The translations under genes and the position numbers were made by a program. Below, piece by piece: positions 34,801-46,150 of a stretch of 64,000 nt of DNA. The stretch lies in contig JABMCL010001879.1 in the NCBI GenBank assembly GCA_018857735.1, forward strand, positions 475,001 to 539,000, written 5' to 3'. The notes beneath the pieces were generated by a model that worked only from the letters and a program-made list of their open reading frames with translations, made no database searches and was not told where the DNA came from. Source of the stretch: Alviniconcha marisindica (taxonomy: Eukaryota; Mollusca; Gastropoda; Provannidae). Every line of letters starts with the position of its first letter. Within the stretch, counting starts at the first letter, position 1.

Positions 34801-37800
34801 CCCATCTTATATAGGCAGCAGCTGGTTGACTTCAGGGACTGACTTTACCACATGACACAGACTTATGTATTTGACCTGTTAGGATTGCTTCGCACTTGTT
34901 TTAGTTTTGATCATCCTAAGCATCCTGGCTTATGTGTTTGTCCTTTTCAGAGTATCCCTAGAAGACCTGTACAATGGCAAGACGTCCAAACTTCAGCTAA
35001 GCAAAACTGTGATCTGCAAAAAGTGTAATGGGTGAGTGTTCATGCTGTCTTGGTTCATACTTTGTGTTGATTTAGTTTTGCTGTCATTTGGTGTTTCTGG
35101 CCTTTAACCCTCCTTGAAATTTTTAAAGACGGGGTGTAGGATATGGGGATTTTACATGTTTACAGAATTTTGATGTTCACAAAATTCCAGTAATTTTCCT
35201 GATTTAAAATCACAAGCAAGAGAATTGCCCAGTTGTCATTAATGTGGTGTGTTTTTTCCCTCACCAGTGCTGGGGGAAAAGCAGGAGCTACAGTTCGGTG
35301 TCGCACATGTAGTGGCCGCGGGGTCAAGGTCACATTACGACAGTTGGGCCCTGGCATGGTACAACAGATGCAGAGTATATGCCCTGACTGTCATGGTGAA
35401 GGTATGTGTCAATACACGCTGTTTGTTGTCTTTGTCTTTTACTGTGAAATATATGCCTTAGGTGTTGATGTGTCATGTTGGTTTTCTCTTAGGGTATGTG
35501 CTGTAGGCATCACAGTAAGGATATGTTATATTTTCTGTATTGGGTGTTGCAGGCGGGGCGTTTTATGTTTGCTTAGGTCTCAGGGTGTTGATATGTGTCA
35601 TGCTTGCTTTCCTCTTGTGTGAAGTGTGTGCCTATGGTGTCAAGTTGTTGATATGTGTTATGTTGGCTTTCCTTTTATGTGAAGGTGCCATGAGGACAAT
35701 GCATGTCACCAGTGACATGACCCACTTCACAGGTGTGAAGCAGATGATTCAAATGGCACATCAGAGCTATTTCACATGTTCACTTCTCTACTAGTATGGA
35801 GTATTGGTGGTGTGCCTGTCTGGTCACCTAACTGGTGTGCAAAAAGTGTAGGGGTTGATGGTTGGGACTCTGACAGCCCATGTTCCTGCTGGCTGAAGCT
35901 AGTGCAACAGTCCTGTCACATCAGTTGTCCCCACTAAAATGGGACGTGTTTCTCAGGGGCTGATTCCATGTGTGGCATGACTTTTTTTTCAGGAGAGATG
36001 ATCAGCGAGAAAGACAGATGTAAGGACTGCCGGGGAAAGAAAGTTGTGAGCGAAACCAAAATCCTGGAGGTGCACGTGGACAAGGGAATGAGGAACGAAC
36101 AGAAAATCCCTTTCCGGGGCGAGGGGGATCAGCTGGTGAGTTGTGCTTTGCAGTTGTCTTTTCTTTGGATGATCCTTATTCAATGGAGTTTGGACTTTGA
36201 GCAGTTTCCTTCTATTTACACAATATGTGGGTTGTTCTCTAAAATTGTGTGTAACAAAAATAACAAAAACATTTATATCCAAAAAATAAAGTGGTGGACA
36301 GAGTACTTCCCCTCACTTCAAACATTTCAGGTGAAACCTGCATCTACTCCTCTTCAGTCTGTATGTAATGTGCTATGATGAACAGTACTGTATAGTTTGT
36401 ATATGAAAGCACAATAAGAACACTGGTCATGGTTTCCTGCAGCCCGACGTGGAGCCAGGTGATGTGATCATCATCCTTCAGCAGAAAGAACACGAGGTTT
36501 TTACACGCAACGGCAACGACCTGTACATGACCAAAACCATTGGCCTCACAGAGGCACTCTGCGGCTTCCAGTTTGTCATCAGACATCTGGATGGCCGTGA
36601 CCTTGTGGTGGCCAACCCTCCTGGCGAAGTTGTTCATCCAGGTCAGCCTTGATCCAAAACTGTTTACCTTTTTTCTCTCTGTGTGCCTCCCTCCGTCTCT
36701 TCTGTCAGTCCCTCTTTCTCTCACTCACTTGATCTAGTGTGTGTATGTGCTTAGAACAGTCACTATGGACAAGATTTTATGCTTTCTATTTATCTATATT
36801 TGTCTGTCTTAAACGCACACATACATACAAACAGACATTCACATGCCAAGGGTTTGATTAGTTTTGGGGGTGAAAGTTTTTATGCAGACTGTTAACTTTG
36901 TTCAGACTGTACTGATTCCAGCCAGTAGTAGCACTGCTGCCTCAGGCATACAATGGGTGGTCCAGTTCAACTGGCTACAACTCTTAGGACAGTTACACTT
37001 ATGCTATAGACATGAATTGCCTTTTTTGGCAACTAAATTCTGGTTGCTATGGTAACAGTGTGGTGACTGTTGCGTAGCGGGATATCAGATGGAGCAGATA
37101 ACATTCAGTTGGTTGCTGAATCAGACTCAGTTCTTGCTCTTAGTTCATTCTGCCAGTCAGTGCAGTGCCACATGATGGTTGCATCAAAAGTTGATGAGGA
37201 AAGAGGCAGGGCTATGAGGTTGTCACAGAACCTTTTGTGAGTATAAGTGTTTGTTTTTTCTCACTCTTGTATGTGCATGGTGTGTGTTACAGGCATGGTA
37301 AGGACTGTTCTGGAAGAGGGAATGCCGAAGTATAGAAATCCGTTTGAGAAGGGCAACCTGTTCATCAAGTTTGACGTCACCTTCCCAACCAACAACTTTG
37401 TGGCTGAGCCAAAACTCAGAGTGAGTATTGCATGAAGGGCCTGGGGTGGGTGAGCGTGAAGTGTGACCATTCCTTTTCAATGAGTGGACATTCTGTTGCC
37501 ATGTGTGTTTTGGCAGGTGTTTTATTACATTTATGCTTGCCTTTTCTGCTCATTTGCGCGTGAAAGATGTGAGCCTGTGAAATGATCTGTTTCAGAAGCC
37601 CTGGTAAAAATCCTGCTGTTTGCATTTTGCTGATTATAGGCACAGCCATCTTTCTGCTTGAGTCGGTGTGTTACTGTGGAACCTCACCAAAAAACAAAAG
37701 TGTGGCGAGGGGTTGATTTGCATGCAAACAGAACAGAGTTGGTTTTAAAAGAGGGATTGTCTCACCTGTCATGAGGATTGTCTTTGTCGCTTCAGCGATT

Positions 37801-38396
37801 TTGATCAGTGGTGGATGTCAACGCAGAATGACCAAGTTGAACTTAAACACCACACTGAACTTTATCCCCTGCCCAGGGCAGCAAACTTTTTTCCCAGAGT
37901 CAACTTTCAGTGCAGACTCTGATGGTGCAGCTGCATACATTAACATCTATGCCCACATTAAAAATACCAAGCATTGGTAGCCATACCACTGTTTGGACCC
38001 CAGAATGCAGCACATGTTTTGTCCACCCTCAGGCATGGAATGTGGCTGCCAAATAGCAGCAGTGGTATTAAAAACAATCACATATGCAATTCATCTCCTG
38101 AAAAGGGGATGAGCTACCGCCACAAAAAGAGGAACACACACAAAAACAATTGTACCTTGTTGCATTGACTTCTTTTGTGATGGCATCTGTTATCCTGTCA
38201 CTCCCAGGAACTGGAAGGCATCCTTGGCGAGCGCCCACCTGTGGAGCTTCCACAGGGCGAGCATGTGGAGGAGGTGAACCTGGTGGACTATGAGGACACA
38301 CGTGGCAATGACGGGGGCGCCCGTGGGGAGGTGTACCACGAGGACGAGGATGACATGGGGGGGCATGGCCCGCGGGTCCAATGTGCTCACCAGTAA
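27779..38396 (+). CDS. DNAJA2: Type I DnaJ/Hsp40 co-chaperone, DNAJA2-like (ten coding exons)
   Basis: It stimulates the ATPase of cytosolic Hsp70 and delivers unfolded clients. Exons are 27779-27847, 32448-32507, 33545-33641, 34180-34312, 34951-35031, 35268-35401, 35993-36135, 36443-36641, 37293-37420 and 38208-38396; phases join to 1233 nt, or 410 aa (human DNAJA2 412). Residues 1-70 are the J domain with HPD at 33-35. Residues 71-119 are a Gly/Phe-rich linker ending in RNRRRRGED. The cysteine-rich domain has four CxxC motifs, C142/C145, C158/C161, C185/C188 and C201/C204. Client-binding beta domains follow ([40 protein letters not shown]). The protein ends VQCAHQ, so the CAHQ box for farnesylation is intact, which explains membrane association in this family. 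Intron 1 is 4.6 kb. The identification is very secure. Confidence 0.96.
29985..30660. other. CpG-richer insert in DNAJA2 intron 1, possible unclassified element
   Basis: A roughly 650-bp block with CGCGCAAGAAGTCGCGAGAG, CACTTCCGGGCCG, GAGTGACGTAG and GTCATGGCGACGC stands out from the AT-rich intron around it. Open frames on the minus strand (30399-29941) have no recognisable domain. It could be an inserted transposable-element fragment or an intronic regulatory island; no termini were identified. Confidence 0.25.
31835..31861. repeat. (CA)n microsatellite
   Basis: About 13 CA repeats lie in DNAJA2 intron 1. A (TA)n tract lies shortly downstream at about 32163-32183. Confidence 0.9.
32531..32549. 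repeat. Poly-G tract, 19 bases
   Basis: An uninterrupted G19 run starts 23 bp downstream of the DNAJA2 exon 2 donor. On the RNA strand this is G-rich and could form a quadruplex near the splice site. The exact length is uncertain in any assembly. Confidence 0.85.
32645..32710 (+). repeat. Short dispersed repeat (GTAAACATGGTGCTTAACGT block)
   Basis: GTAAACATGGTGCTTAACGT, CTACAGAAACCATAAGGCTT and ATTAGGGA occur here. Near-identical blocks are found at about 29754-29807 and 52883-52930, the last with an inverted partner at 52950-52977. This is probably a small retroposon 3' end or SINE fragment. Confidence 0.6.
32975..33425 (+). repeat. Dispersed retroposon-like repeat, copy 2
   Basis: This copy is colinear with 2266-2640: AATAATAATGGATAGCTCTA, AAATGGTCTGCCCACATTTG, TGAAAAGGCCTGTCTAAACT, GCATGATGTTTGATATGTGC and GGAATGTGCTGTCCAAATGA. 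It lies in DNAJA2 intron 2, sense to the gene. It also contains TTGAGCTGGGTTTTGAATTC and ATTCCAGACAGACGGAGC blocks. Confidence 0.6.
34590..34770 (-). repeat. SINE family A copy 3 (antisense in DNAJA2 intron 4)
   Basis: On the minus strand it reads GTTTGACCTAGTGGTAAGGT (box A-like), TCTGAGTCCCTAAGCTCTCC, then CAAAAGTTGTGATTGATGGA and CATCACAATTAATGAAACAC. This order matches the copies at 16275 and 27121. The box B-like region is degraded. Confidence 0.6.
35405..35690 (+). repeat. Degenerate repeat following the DNAJA2 exon 6 donor
   Basis: Intron 6 begins GTATGTGTCAATACACGCTG, of which a 31-base stretch recurs exactly in intron 3 at about 34092-34122. It then shows loose units of about 55-60 bp carrying GTGTTGATATGTGTCATG, TTGGCTTTCCTTTTATGTGA and AGTGTGTGCCTATGGTGTCA, at about 35460, 35585 and 35645. 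Similarity of the TGTGAAGGTG segment to the exon 6 donor (GGTGAAG|GTATGTG) is suggestive only. Confidence 0.45.
37870..38060 (+). repeat. SINE family B body, in DNAJA2 intron 9
   Basis: GAGTCAACTTTCAGTGCAGA, ACATCTATGCCCACATTAAA, AATACCAAGCATTGGTAGCC and CACTGTTTGGACCCCAGAAT match, in order, the reverse complement of 49855-50035. There the body is attached to a tRNA-like head. The head is not recognisable in this copy. Confidence 0.6.
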
Positions 38397-39925
38397 CCCT
38401 GGGGCAGCTAGTGGTTCGCTTCTCTCCATGACACTGCCTCTCCTTTTAACGATTGTATTTATTTTTTAGTCTTTCTCTCTTTTCTTCCTTTTTGGGGGGG
38501 GGGGGGGGGGGGAGTCTCCAGGGGCAGTGCAGGAGAATGTTTTTCTTTTTCCTTTTTGTTGTGTGTGTATGTGTGCGCATTAGAGTGAGGAGTGCAGATT
38601 TGATGAGGTTGTTAAGGAAAGCTGGCTTGGTATGTCTTGAGCATTACTGTGTTTTACTTGCATGAATTAGGGGTGGATGGGGGGGGGGATAGTTTGCTAT
38701 CTTCTCGTCATTTCCTTGGTCTCCCAAGCCTGTCACTGGTTTGAGGTGAATGTGCACTTGGCTTCCACACCTGTAATATGTAGTGGGGACCTTTCATGTC
38801 TCTGCAAGCATTCAGCCCACCTGCTAGCAGTGTTCTGCTTTGCTGCGTTACTAAACTTGACAACAGGATTGATGAGAGAGGGAGATTGTGGTTGGTGTTG
38901 CTGGTGTGTGTTGCCAGGTTTCAGTCTTGCATCATATACGTGTATTTCTGACTGATTTTAGTGATATCTTGTGCAAAAGTGTGTGCATGGTTGTGATGTT
39001 TGTTCTTCATGTTTGAGTGTGAATACTGTAGATAATCCAGAGCATTTTCTCTTCTCTCTTTTTTTGTTTTTGTTTCTTTAAGTGACAGTTTGTTTGTGAA
39101 GTGGGTCTTGTCAGATTTATTTGTTCACAGAGTTGTGTTTGTGTGGTAGGCTTTGAATTAAAATGTCCATTTGATGTTTGAAGTGTCCAGTCAGTTCTCT
39201 GCTCTTGTTGAAGGGGGCACCTGTTTTTGCATACAGCAAGTGTATATTGATTAGTTGTTGGTCCTTCTCTGAAATTTGGTTCACCCAGAGCCGCCGCAGA
39301 CTTTTACATGTGCAGCCGCATTCCTGAATATGCACACGTGTGAATATGCAGTGTCCCCTTCATTTTAGGTAGATGTACGATAACATCAAGGTTTTGTCTT
39401 GCCCTGTCGTATGGTAGTAGTGATCTTGACATGGAAGTCAAGTGTTATGGCTTGAAACATTACCAGGGTTCCTATGGTATTGGGGGATCTTCAGATGTTA
39501 GGAGAAAATGATCTGCTGTTTTCAAAGTTTGAAAAATAGAAATATTTAATGAAATATTTGAAAGTTTGTGAACTTTGGCTCTTCTGTCAAACTAACCAGT
39601 CAGTGATTTCCTGAAAGTGTTTAAGAATTACTAGCTAGATCTGGCTTCATGCTTTGGCTGGTTGTATGTTGCATATAAATTATAATCACAAAATGGTAAT
39701 AGTATGACATCTGAACTGTGATAATAAGGGCGTATATGCATAACAAAGGGTTAGTAAAGGCAAAAGCATTAAAAAGTTGAATCTGTCAATTGTGATCTTT
39801 GAATTTTGAGATTTAAAAAAAAAATGGGTAGGAACCTTGCTTCACTGTCTAGCCTTCCAGTTGTGGTTATTATCACATGAAGGACAGTGACCTGACCTGG
39901 GGCAAATAAAATCTTTAACCACATC
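38397..39925 (+). other. DNAJA2: Probable DNAJA2 3' UTR
   Basis: Sequence after the stop codon contains a G19 tract at 38494-38512 and reaches an AATAAA at 39905-39910, a likely polyadenylation signal. No further coding exon was recognised. A longer UTR is possible because other AATAAA motifs lie further downstream (for example near 47040). Confidence 0.45.
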
Positions 39926-40639
39926 ATGCTTCAGTCAGTCAGTCAAAAATCTATTTCAGAAACCTGTATTTGGGTACACGAAACATCAGTGAGGACATTT
40001 GACAAATTTCATAATGGTTAGACATGGCAATTATCCAAAATATCAACAATAAATGCCTGGCACAACTAAGCGCAAATGCATAACCCTCCACCCCTCCAAA
40101 GAAAGTTAACATGTCCAAAAAAATAAGATTGCAGTACTGTAGAGAACACTTCATTTGTGGGAGCTTCACAATGTACAGAAAAAAACAAATAGTAGTTATT
40201 GGCTGTGCAGTGCCTATTATCTGAGTAACTGTTTTGACTGGTGTGCAGAGCATGTTTTTGGCCCTTTTTGTCAGTAGAGTAGCATGTGTTTTGAAGGTGC
40301 ACTCCTTGAAAAGAGACGGTTTGCCAATTACCCTGAAGTATAATGCTGCATTGAGGCGTACTGGTAAGTCTGCATTTGGTGTCTGCTGAAGGTGATGACA
40401 CCGTCTGGTGAAAGCAATTTAGTTAAAGCCATTTAATGAGTGAGTGAACACACGTACATAAAGTTGTAATCTGACCATTGCTGCGACATACAGCATTGCC
40501 TACAGCTTTGTCCATGATTGCTGCATTATGCATACAAAACCTGACTGGCCTTGCCTCTAAATTGTTTGTGTCTTCAAATGTTCAGTCTCTGTCACATATG
40601 TATGATTCAGCATTTGTTCTTCCCATTTGTGTATTGATG

Positions 40640-41535
40640 AGTCTTGACTCTTCACATGCAGCAGGCATGAGGTTCTTTGGGCAGTTGCCAGCAAATTCAG
40701 GCAGTGGGAGATGAGATATTCCAGACAGTTCCTTGTGGATTCCTGCAGCAAGAATAACAGTGTTCAGTCAGTTGCCTGTAAATTGATACAGCAGGAATGA
40801 GATTCTTCAGACTGTCTTTGAATTCATGCACCAGGCATCATATTCTTCAGTCAGTTGTCCTTGAATTCATGCAGCAGGTATGTTGTCCTTGAATTCATGC
40901 AGCAGGCATGAAATTATTTGGGCAGTCTTTGAATCCATGCACCAGTTATGAGATTCGTTAGACAATCTTCGAAATCAAGCATGAGTTTTTTCAGGCAATT
41001 TGTTTAGTCCAAGCATAAGACTCTTCATGCTGTTGTTGGAATTCATGCAGAAAAAATGAGTCTTTTAAACAGCTGTGAATTTGTACAGCAAGCAGAGAAA
41101 ACTTCAGGCTGTTGTCCATAAATTCAGGCAGAAGGTAAGGGATATTTAAAGTGATTGTAAAGTCAAGCACAGCAGGCATGAGAATCTTCAGACAGTTGTG
41201 TGTGTGAACTTGTACAGCGGGCATAGGATTCTTCATGCAGTTGCTGGTGAACTTGTGGTACCAGGCATGAAATTCCTCGTACAGTTGCTGGTGAACTTGT
41301 GCAGCCAACATGATTTTTTCTAAATTTGCTGGTAAACTTGTACAGCCAACATGAGCTTTTTAGATTTGCTGGTAAACTTTCAGACTAAAATCATGTATCA
41401 GGCATGAAATGTTTCAGACTGAATTTATGCAGCAGGCATGACTTTCATCAGGCAGCTGTTAGAACTGATGCAGCAGGAGTGAAATTCTTGAGATAGTTGT
41501 CTGTGAGTTCAGGCAGCAGGCACAAGATTGTTAAG
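40640..41535. repeat. Degenerate ~40-bp minisatellite (CATGCAGCAGGCATGA units)
   Basis: About 20 loosely conserved units contain GAATTCATGCAGCAGGCATG, AGATTCTTCAGACAGTTG and GTGAACTTGTGCAGCCAACA variants. Unit length wanders between about 35 and 45. Divergence between units is high, so the array is old. Open frames across it are not considered genes. Confidence 0.75.
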
Positions 41536-44500
41536 TCCTCTCACCCCACCCCTCCTGTTCTGAGAGTGTGAAAGCATGCAGTCCTGCTGTAGTATTCGTG
41601 TGTTTGAAAAGGATCGTCATAGAGTTAAGGCTGTGTCACACCGTCACAATCTCTCATCTGTATGGGGACCAGATATGTGTATTGCCAAGCACCGAGTTTT
41701 GTGATTTGTGAGTGGAGTTTGTGTCTGTGTTTTGGAAATTATCCTCAGAATTGTGTAAGATCAAAACTGTTGATAGCCGGCAATCAGCCTGCTCATAGAT
41801 TCGGTTTGGGGGGCTTTTTTGTTATGCATATATATCTCACCATGCGTGTAAGAGTGGCATATTAAAACAAGTGCATACCTCAATTCATTTGCCTTTTATT
41901 TCACTGCTGTGGATTTATTAAGTATTAAGACATAAACATTGTCCCTTAAGCTGCATCTCAACTACACAGACTCAAGAATGCAAACTGTATACACAGAATA
42001 GCTCCTTGGTATGAACATAGATCTGGATCTGTGATATTGGTAATACTATTGATGTTGTGATAGCTCCTTGGTGTGACCAGGCAAGACTGGATGTCATGTG
42101 GTAAACGAGCTGGTAACTGCGGATTCTTTGCATTGGCAGTGTCATTGAAAGTGGCTTATTTACCTGACATCTCTGTCATAGATCCAAGTAGTCCCAGAGA
42201 AACCATTGGGCCCATCACACAAATCAATTAAACGTCAACTTCCCTGACAAAAAGAGCCCAGAGCTGCTTCTCTCAAGCTGGATTTTCTTTTTAATCTGGC
42301 ATGCCGTATGCATTATTAAAAAAATTAAATGGAGAAAGCTCATAAACATCAGTTTATGTGATGTGTTTGTGAATAGTTCATGAAGTTTGCAGTGTGGACA
42401 TGCAATGATGGTGCAACATCAGGAGAACAGCTGGGTAATGTTGAAATAAGTTCACTTCTTTAGACAATTTTTGATCATGGTCTCAAGTGCATACTGCCGC
42501 ACAAAGCATGCAGACATGAACATCTGTTCGACCCATTTACGGCAATGTAGCAGGTAACAAATTCAAAGAAGTTAAGTTCAGAGGCTTTGTGGTAAACCTA
42601 AATAGCTGACTTTCTTTTCACAATACTTTATGAAGACCATGTTAAAGAACAAGTGGTTTGCATTTGGATTGGGTGTACAGTGAATTAGGTATACCTTTTC
42701 AAGATTTTTCTCTCTGTATCGCATGTAATGCATTTGAACAAGGAATGTTTTTGTTTTTTTAAGAATGATTTAAACAATTGGCAGGCTGATTGTCAAACCT
42801 ATGTTTTTGTTCTTCTGTTGTGATCCGTGTTTTTGTCTGGGAACTATTAGCTTTTTGTATTCAGCTGACTGTATAAGTTTTCTTGTAGATACCATCAACC
42901 AATTAATGTGACCCACATTCACATATTTTTTGGGTTTGAGAATGAAAGTCACACATGCTTTCGGTGCCAACATCGAAGTCATACATCATATTGTCAAACC
43001 TCACGTACTATCAATGCTGTAAACTTCAAACACAACATAGACACAATGGTATAAAAACTGTGATCTGTAGCATTTGTGTTAATTTGCATGCGTGTGGTAG
43101 TTTTTGCCAAGTGGTAAGAGTCAGTGTTACAAGATATATAATACAGACTGATAACTGTAGTTTAATTGGCTTTTTTGATTATCAGTTGGGGAAGTGGGGA
43201 GATTATCAAACTACAAGATGAAAGGGTGCGTAGATCAATCCCAGATATGATTGAGCCATGTGTTGCAATGAAATGATTGTTGTAGGTCTGTAAAAACGTG
43301 AGAGTTAGTGTGGGCCACTAGTGAATCTTGTATCTTGTGAACAGTATTGGTCTCAAGAAAGTCTAACATAGGTGTTGCTAATCCTCATACCCTTTTGTGA
43401 CGGGTGGCATTGAAAATGAGTAAGTGACTGGATAGCTCTCCACACAGTTTGGGCAGAAGTATCACTATTCTTATCGTTGTCTGTCAACACAGGTGGTAGT
43501 CATTCACATTTTTGTACGTGCATATTCAAACCAGTTGGTCAGTCCACAAACAGGGAATCCTTTGATGGTGTCACTGGTTACCTCGTCAAGAGTCTGAACT
43601 GCTGGAGATGTGTGAACATTGTGCTTTCCCTTCCGTACCTGATCTGGCAGTGACACTGATCTCAAGTTGTGTAGCTGGCTGACCACATTGTCACCTGTAA
43701 TGAAAAAGTTGCACCTGTTCAGAACATGCCATTCTTTTATTGGATGTGCCTGTGTGGCATAAACATGCTGTCGTGGAAAAAGGGGTTTGATGAATGTTGC
43801 ACAGCATGTAAAAAAAATCTCTCCCCTGACAAAAAGTCTTCAGTCTTCGATAATTTGTAACATCAGTTTCAGACGCATTGCACTGGCACATGGCAAACGT
43901 TACCGTTATGTTCATTCGTCAGCTGTTTTGAGGATTGATCTTCTTCAAAAAAAAACTTTGTGTGTTTTTTGTCAGGTATAAAATGTGTGATGAAATCCTC
44001 TTTTCTTTTTTTTTTTGGGGGGGGGGGGGTCTTTGGTCGTGAAAATGTGTGTTCAGTGTGTTTGTGTGTGTGTTTTCCTTAAAGCAGTGGTGTGTAGCCT
44101 ATAATCATGTTGTGTGTTGCTTGTTTTATGAATCAACAGTGTAACCATTTTACTGAACTGTGTACATAACTTAATTTCTGAGGTGGCCGTCTGTATTCTT
44201 CATGTGAATAATTTAATGTACATTTTGTGGGAGTGTTCCTGGATGGACAGGTGGTGTCACTTGCCTTGTTGGGCAAGACTTAGTGGACAATTCCATGCAT
44301 GTTCTTTCCTCTGTTGTCGCCACTGGTTTGTGTGCCTGTCAGTGTGAACATTGTGTACATGGCTTTCAGCTGAACTTGAATGTTTTGCTGCCACCCAGTG
44401 CTCTTCTTTCTGCGTCATTTCTCTCAGTAATTGATGGTTGTTGCAAAAGCTCAGGTCAAAATACTGGATTTTTTTGAAGCAAGTCCCATTTGGATAAGAG

Positions 44501-44548
44501 CAAAAGTGTTTCCATGCACAACTTCCCAAGATGCCTGCTCTCGAGTCT
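41536..44548. other. Intergenic, no gene seen
   Basis: This AT-rich interval holds a T12/G13 homopolymer junction at about 44005-44029 and scattered short open frames without recognisable motifs. Nothing RNA-like was identified. Confidence 0.5.
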
Positions 44549-45372
44549 GGTTCACTGTGAGTGTTGCTGATGGAAAATCAATAGCTCACTGTGAGTGTCG
44601 CTGACTAAAAACAAATGGTTCACTGTGAGTGTCGCCGACTGAAAACAAATGGTTCACTGTGAGTGTCGCTTACTGAAAACAAATGGTTCACTGTGTGTGA
44701 TGCTGATGGAAAACAAACCGTTCACTGCGAGTGTTACTGGTGGAAAACAAATGGTTCACTGTGAGTGTTGCTGACAGAAAACAAACAGTTCACAGTGAGT
44801 GTCGCTGATGGAAAGCAAACGGTTCACTGTGAGTGTCGCTGACTAAAAACAAACGGTTCACAGTGAGTGCCGCTGACTGAAAACAAACAGTTCATTGTGA
44901 GTGTCACTGACTGAAAACGGACGGTTCACTGTGAGTGACACTGACGAACACAAACGAGTCACTGTGAGTGCCGCTGACTGAAAACAAACAGTTCATTGTG
45001 AGTGTCGCTGACTGAAAACAAACAGTTCATTGTGAGTGTCACTGACTGAAAACGGACGGTTCACTGTGAGTGACACTGACGAACACAAACGAGTCACTGT
45101 GAGTGCCGCTGACTGAAAACAAAAAAGGTTTCCATTTTGTGAGTGTCACTGACTGAAAACGGACGGTTCACTGTGAGTGACACTGACGAACACAAACGAG
45201 TCACTGTGAGTGCCGCTGACTGAAAACAAACAGTTCATTGTGAGTGTCACTGACTGAAAACGGACGGGGTTCACTGTGAGTGACACTGACGAACACAAAC
45301 GAGTCACTGTGAGTGCCGCTGACTGAAAACAAACAGTTCATTGTGAGTGTCACTGACTGAAAACGAACGGTT
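44549..45372. repeat. 34-bp minisatellite with higher-order structure (about 24 units)
   Basis: Units follow GTTCACTGTGAGTGTCGCTG plus ACTGAAAACAAACG. In the left half single units vary independently. From about 44890 a composite repeat of three different unit types (ending AAAACGGACG, GAACACAAACGA and AAAACAAACA; about 101 bp) is itself repeated four times. One unit near 45122 is disrupted by an AAAAAGGTTTCCATTT insert. Almost every unit contains GTGAGTG. Confidence 0.92.
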
Positions 45373-45404
45373 ATGACATGTATGGTGGCTTACTAGCCTC
45401 AAAA

Positions 45405-46150
45405 GCACATAATTTGTAATTATGTCCACATAGTTGGAATTATCTCTCACATAATTAACTATGTATGTACTTCTGATGCAGCTACACCAGTAGAAGCAGC
45501 ACGAAAGGCACATATTTACACATAATTACAATGATGTACTTTTGACAGTTGGAACCAAGCGTCAAAAGATGTATTTACTAATTATGTTGATGTAATTAGT
45601 AATTATGTTGAGACAATTACAGTTGTGTGCCTTTCATGCAGCTTCCAACAGCTTAGTAGTGTCAAAAGTACATAATTAGTAATTATCGCTAACAACGCAT
45701 GTGCAAGGGGAATCCAATCAACATGGCAGATTGGTTTTGCTGTTTCTGCATGTCCTGTCTGCGACCAGGAACAATGGCCCAATGATGACTGATCTAAAAG
45801 CTGTTCTCTCAACATAATTACAGTTATGTCGACGTAATTACAATTGTGTGGTTTTGACACTTGTATGCCACTGGAACCAAGCAGCAGAAAACATTTAAGT
45901 ATTAATTATGTGGTGATATTTGCTAAATTAGGAATTATTTTGACAGATGGTTGATTTTTAACACCCATTCAACCATGATGGCTACTACCGGGCGAAAATT
46001 ATGTTGAGATAATGAGTAATTATGTGGAAATAATTGCAGTTACCTGGTATGCACGTTTGATGCAAGTATGCCACTATGCGAGTCAAGAAGGACATATTTA
46101 CAATTATGAGAATGTAATTACAATTATGTAAACATAATTACAATATTTGC
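45405..46150. repeat. AT-rich region with recurrent ATAATTA/TAATTAT palindromes
   Basis: ACATAATTACAATTATGT-type motifs recur more than a dozen times between 45405 and 46150, often as imperfect palindromes (for example ATTATGTAAACATAATTACA). They are mixed with repeated GCCACTGGAACC, CAGCTTCCAACAG and GTCAAAAGTACATAATTAG blocks. It looks like a decayed array of palindromic elements; no coding content was recognised. Confidence 0.5.

Noticed and set aside
44549..45372. CRISPR-like array of regular 34-bp units
   Set aside because: There are no unique spacers between constant repeats; the units are contiguous and vary by point changes, and the genome is animal. It is a minisatellite.
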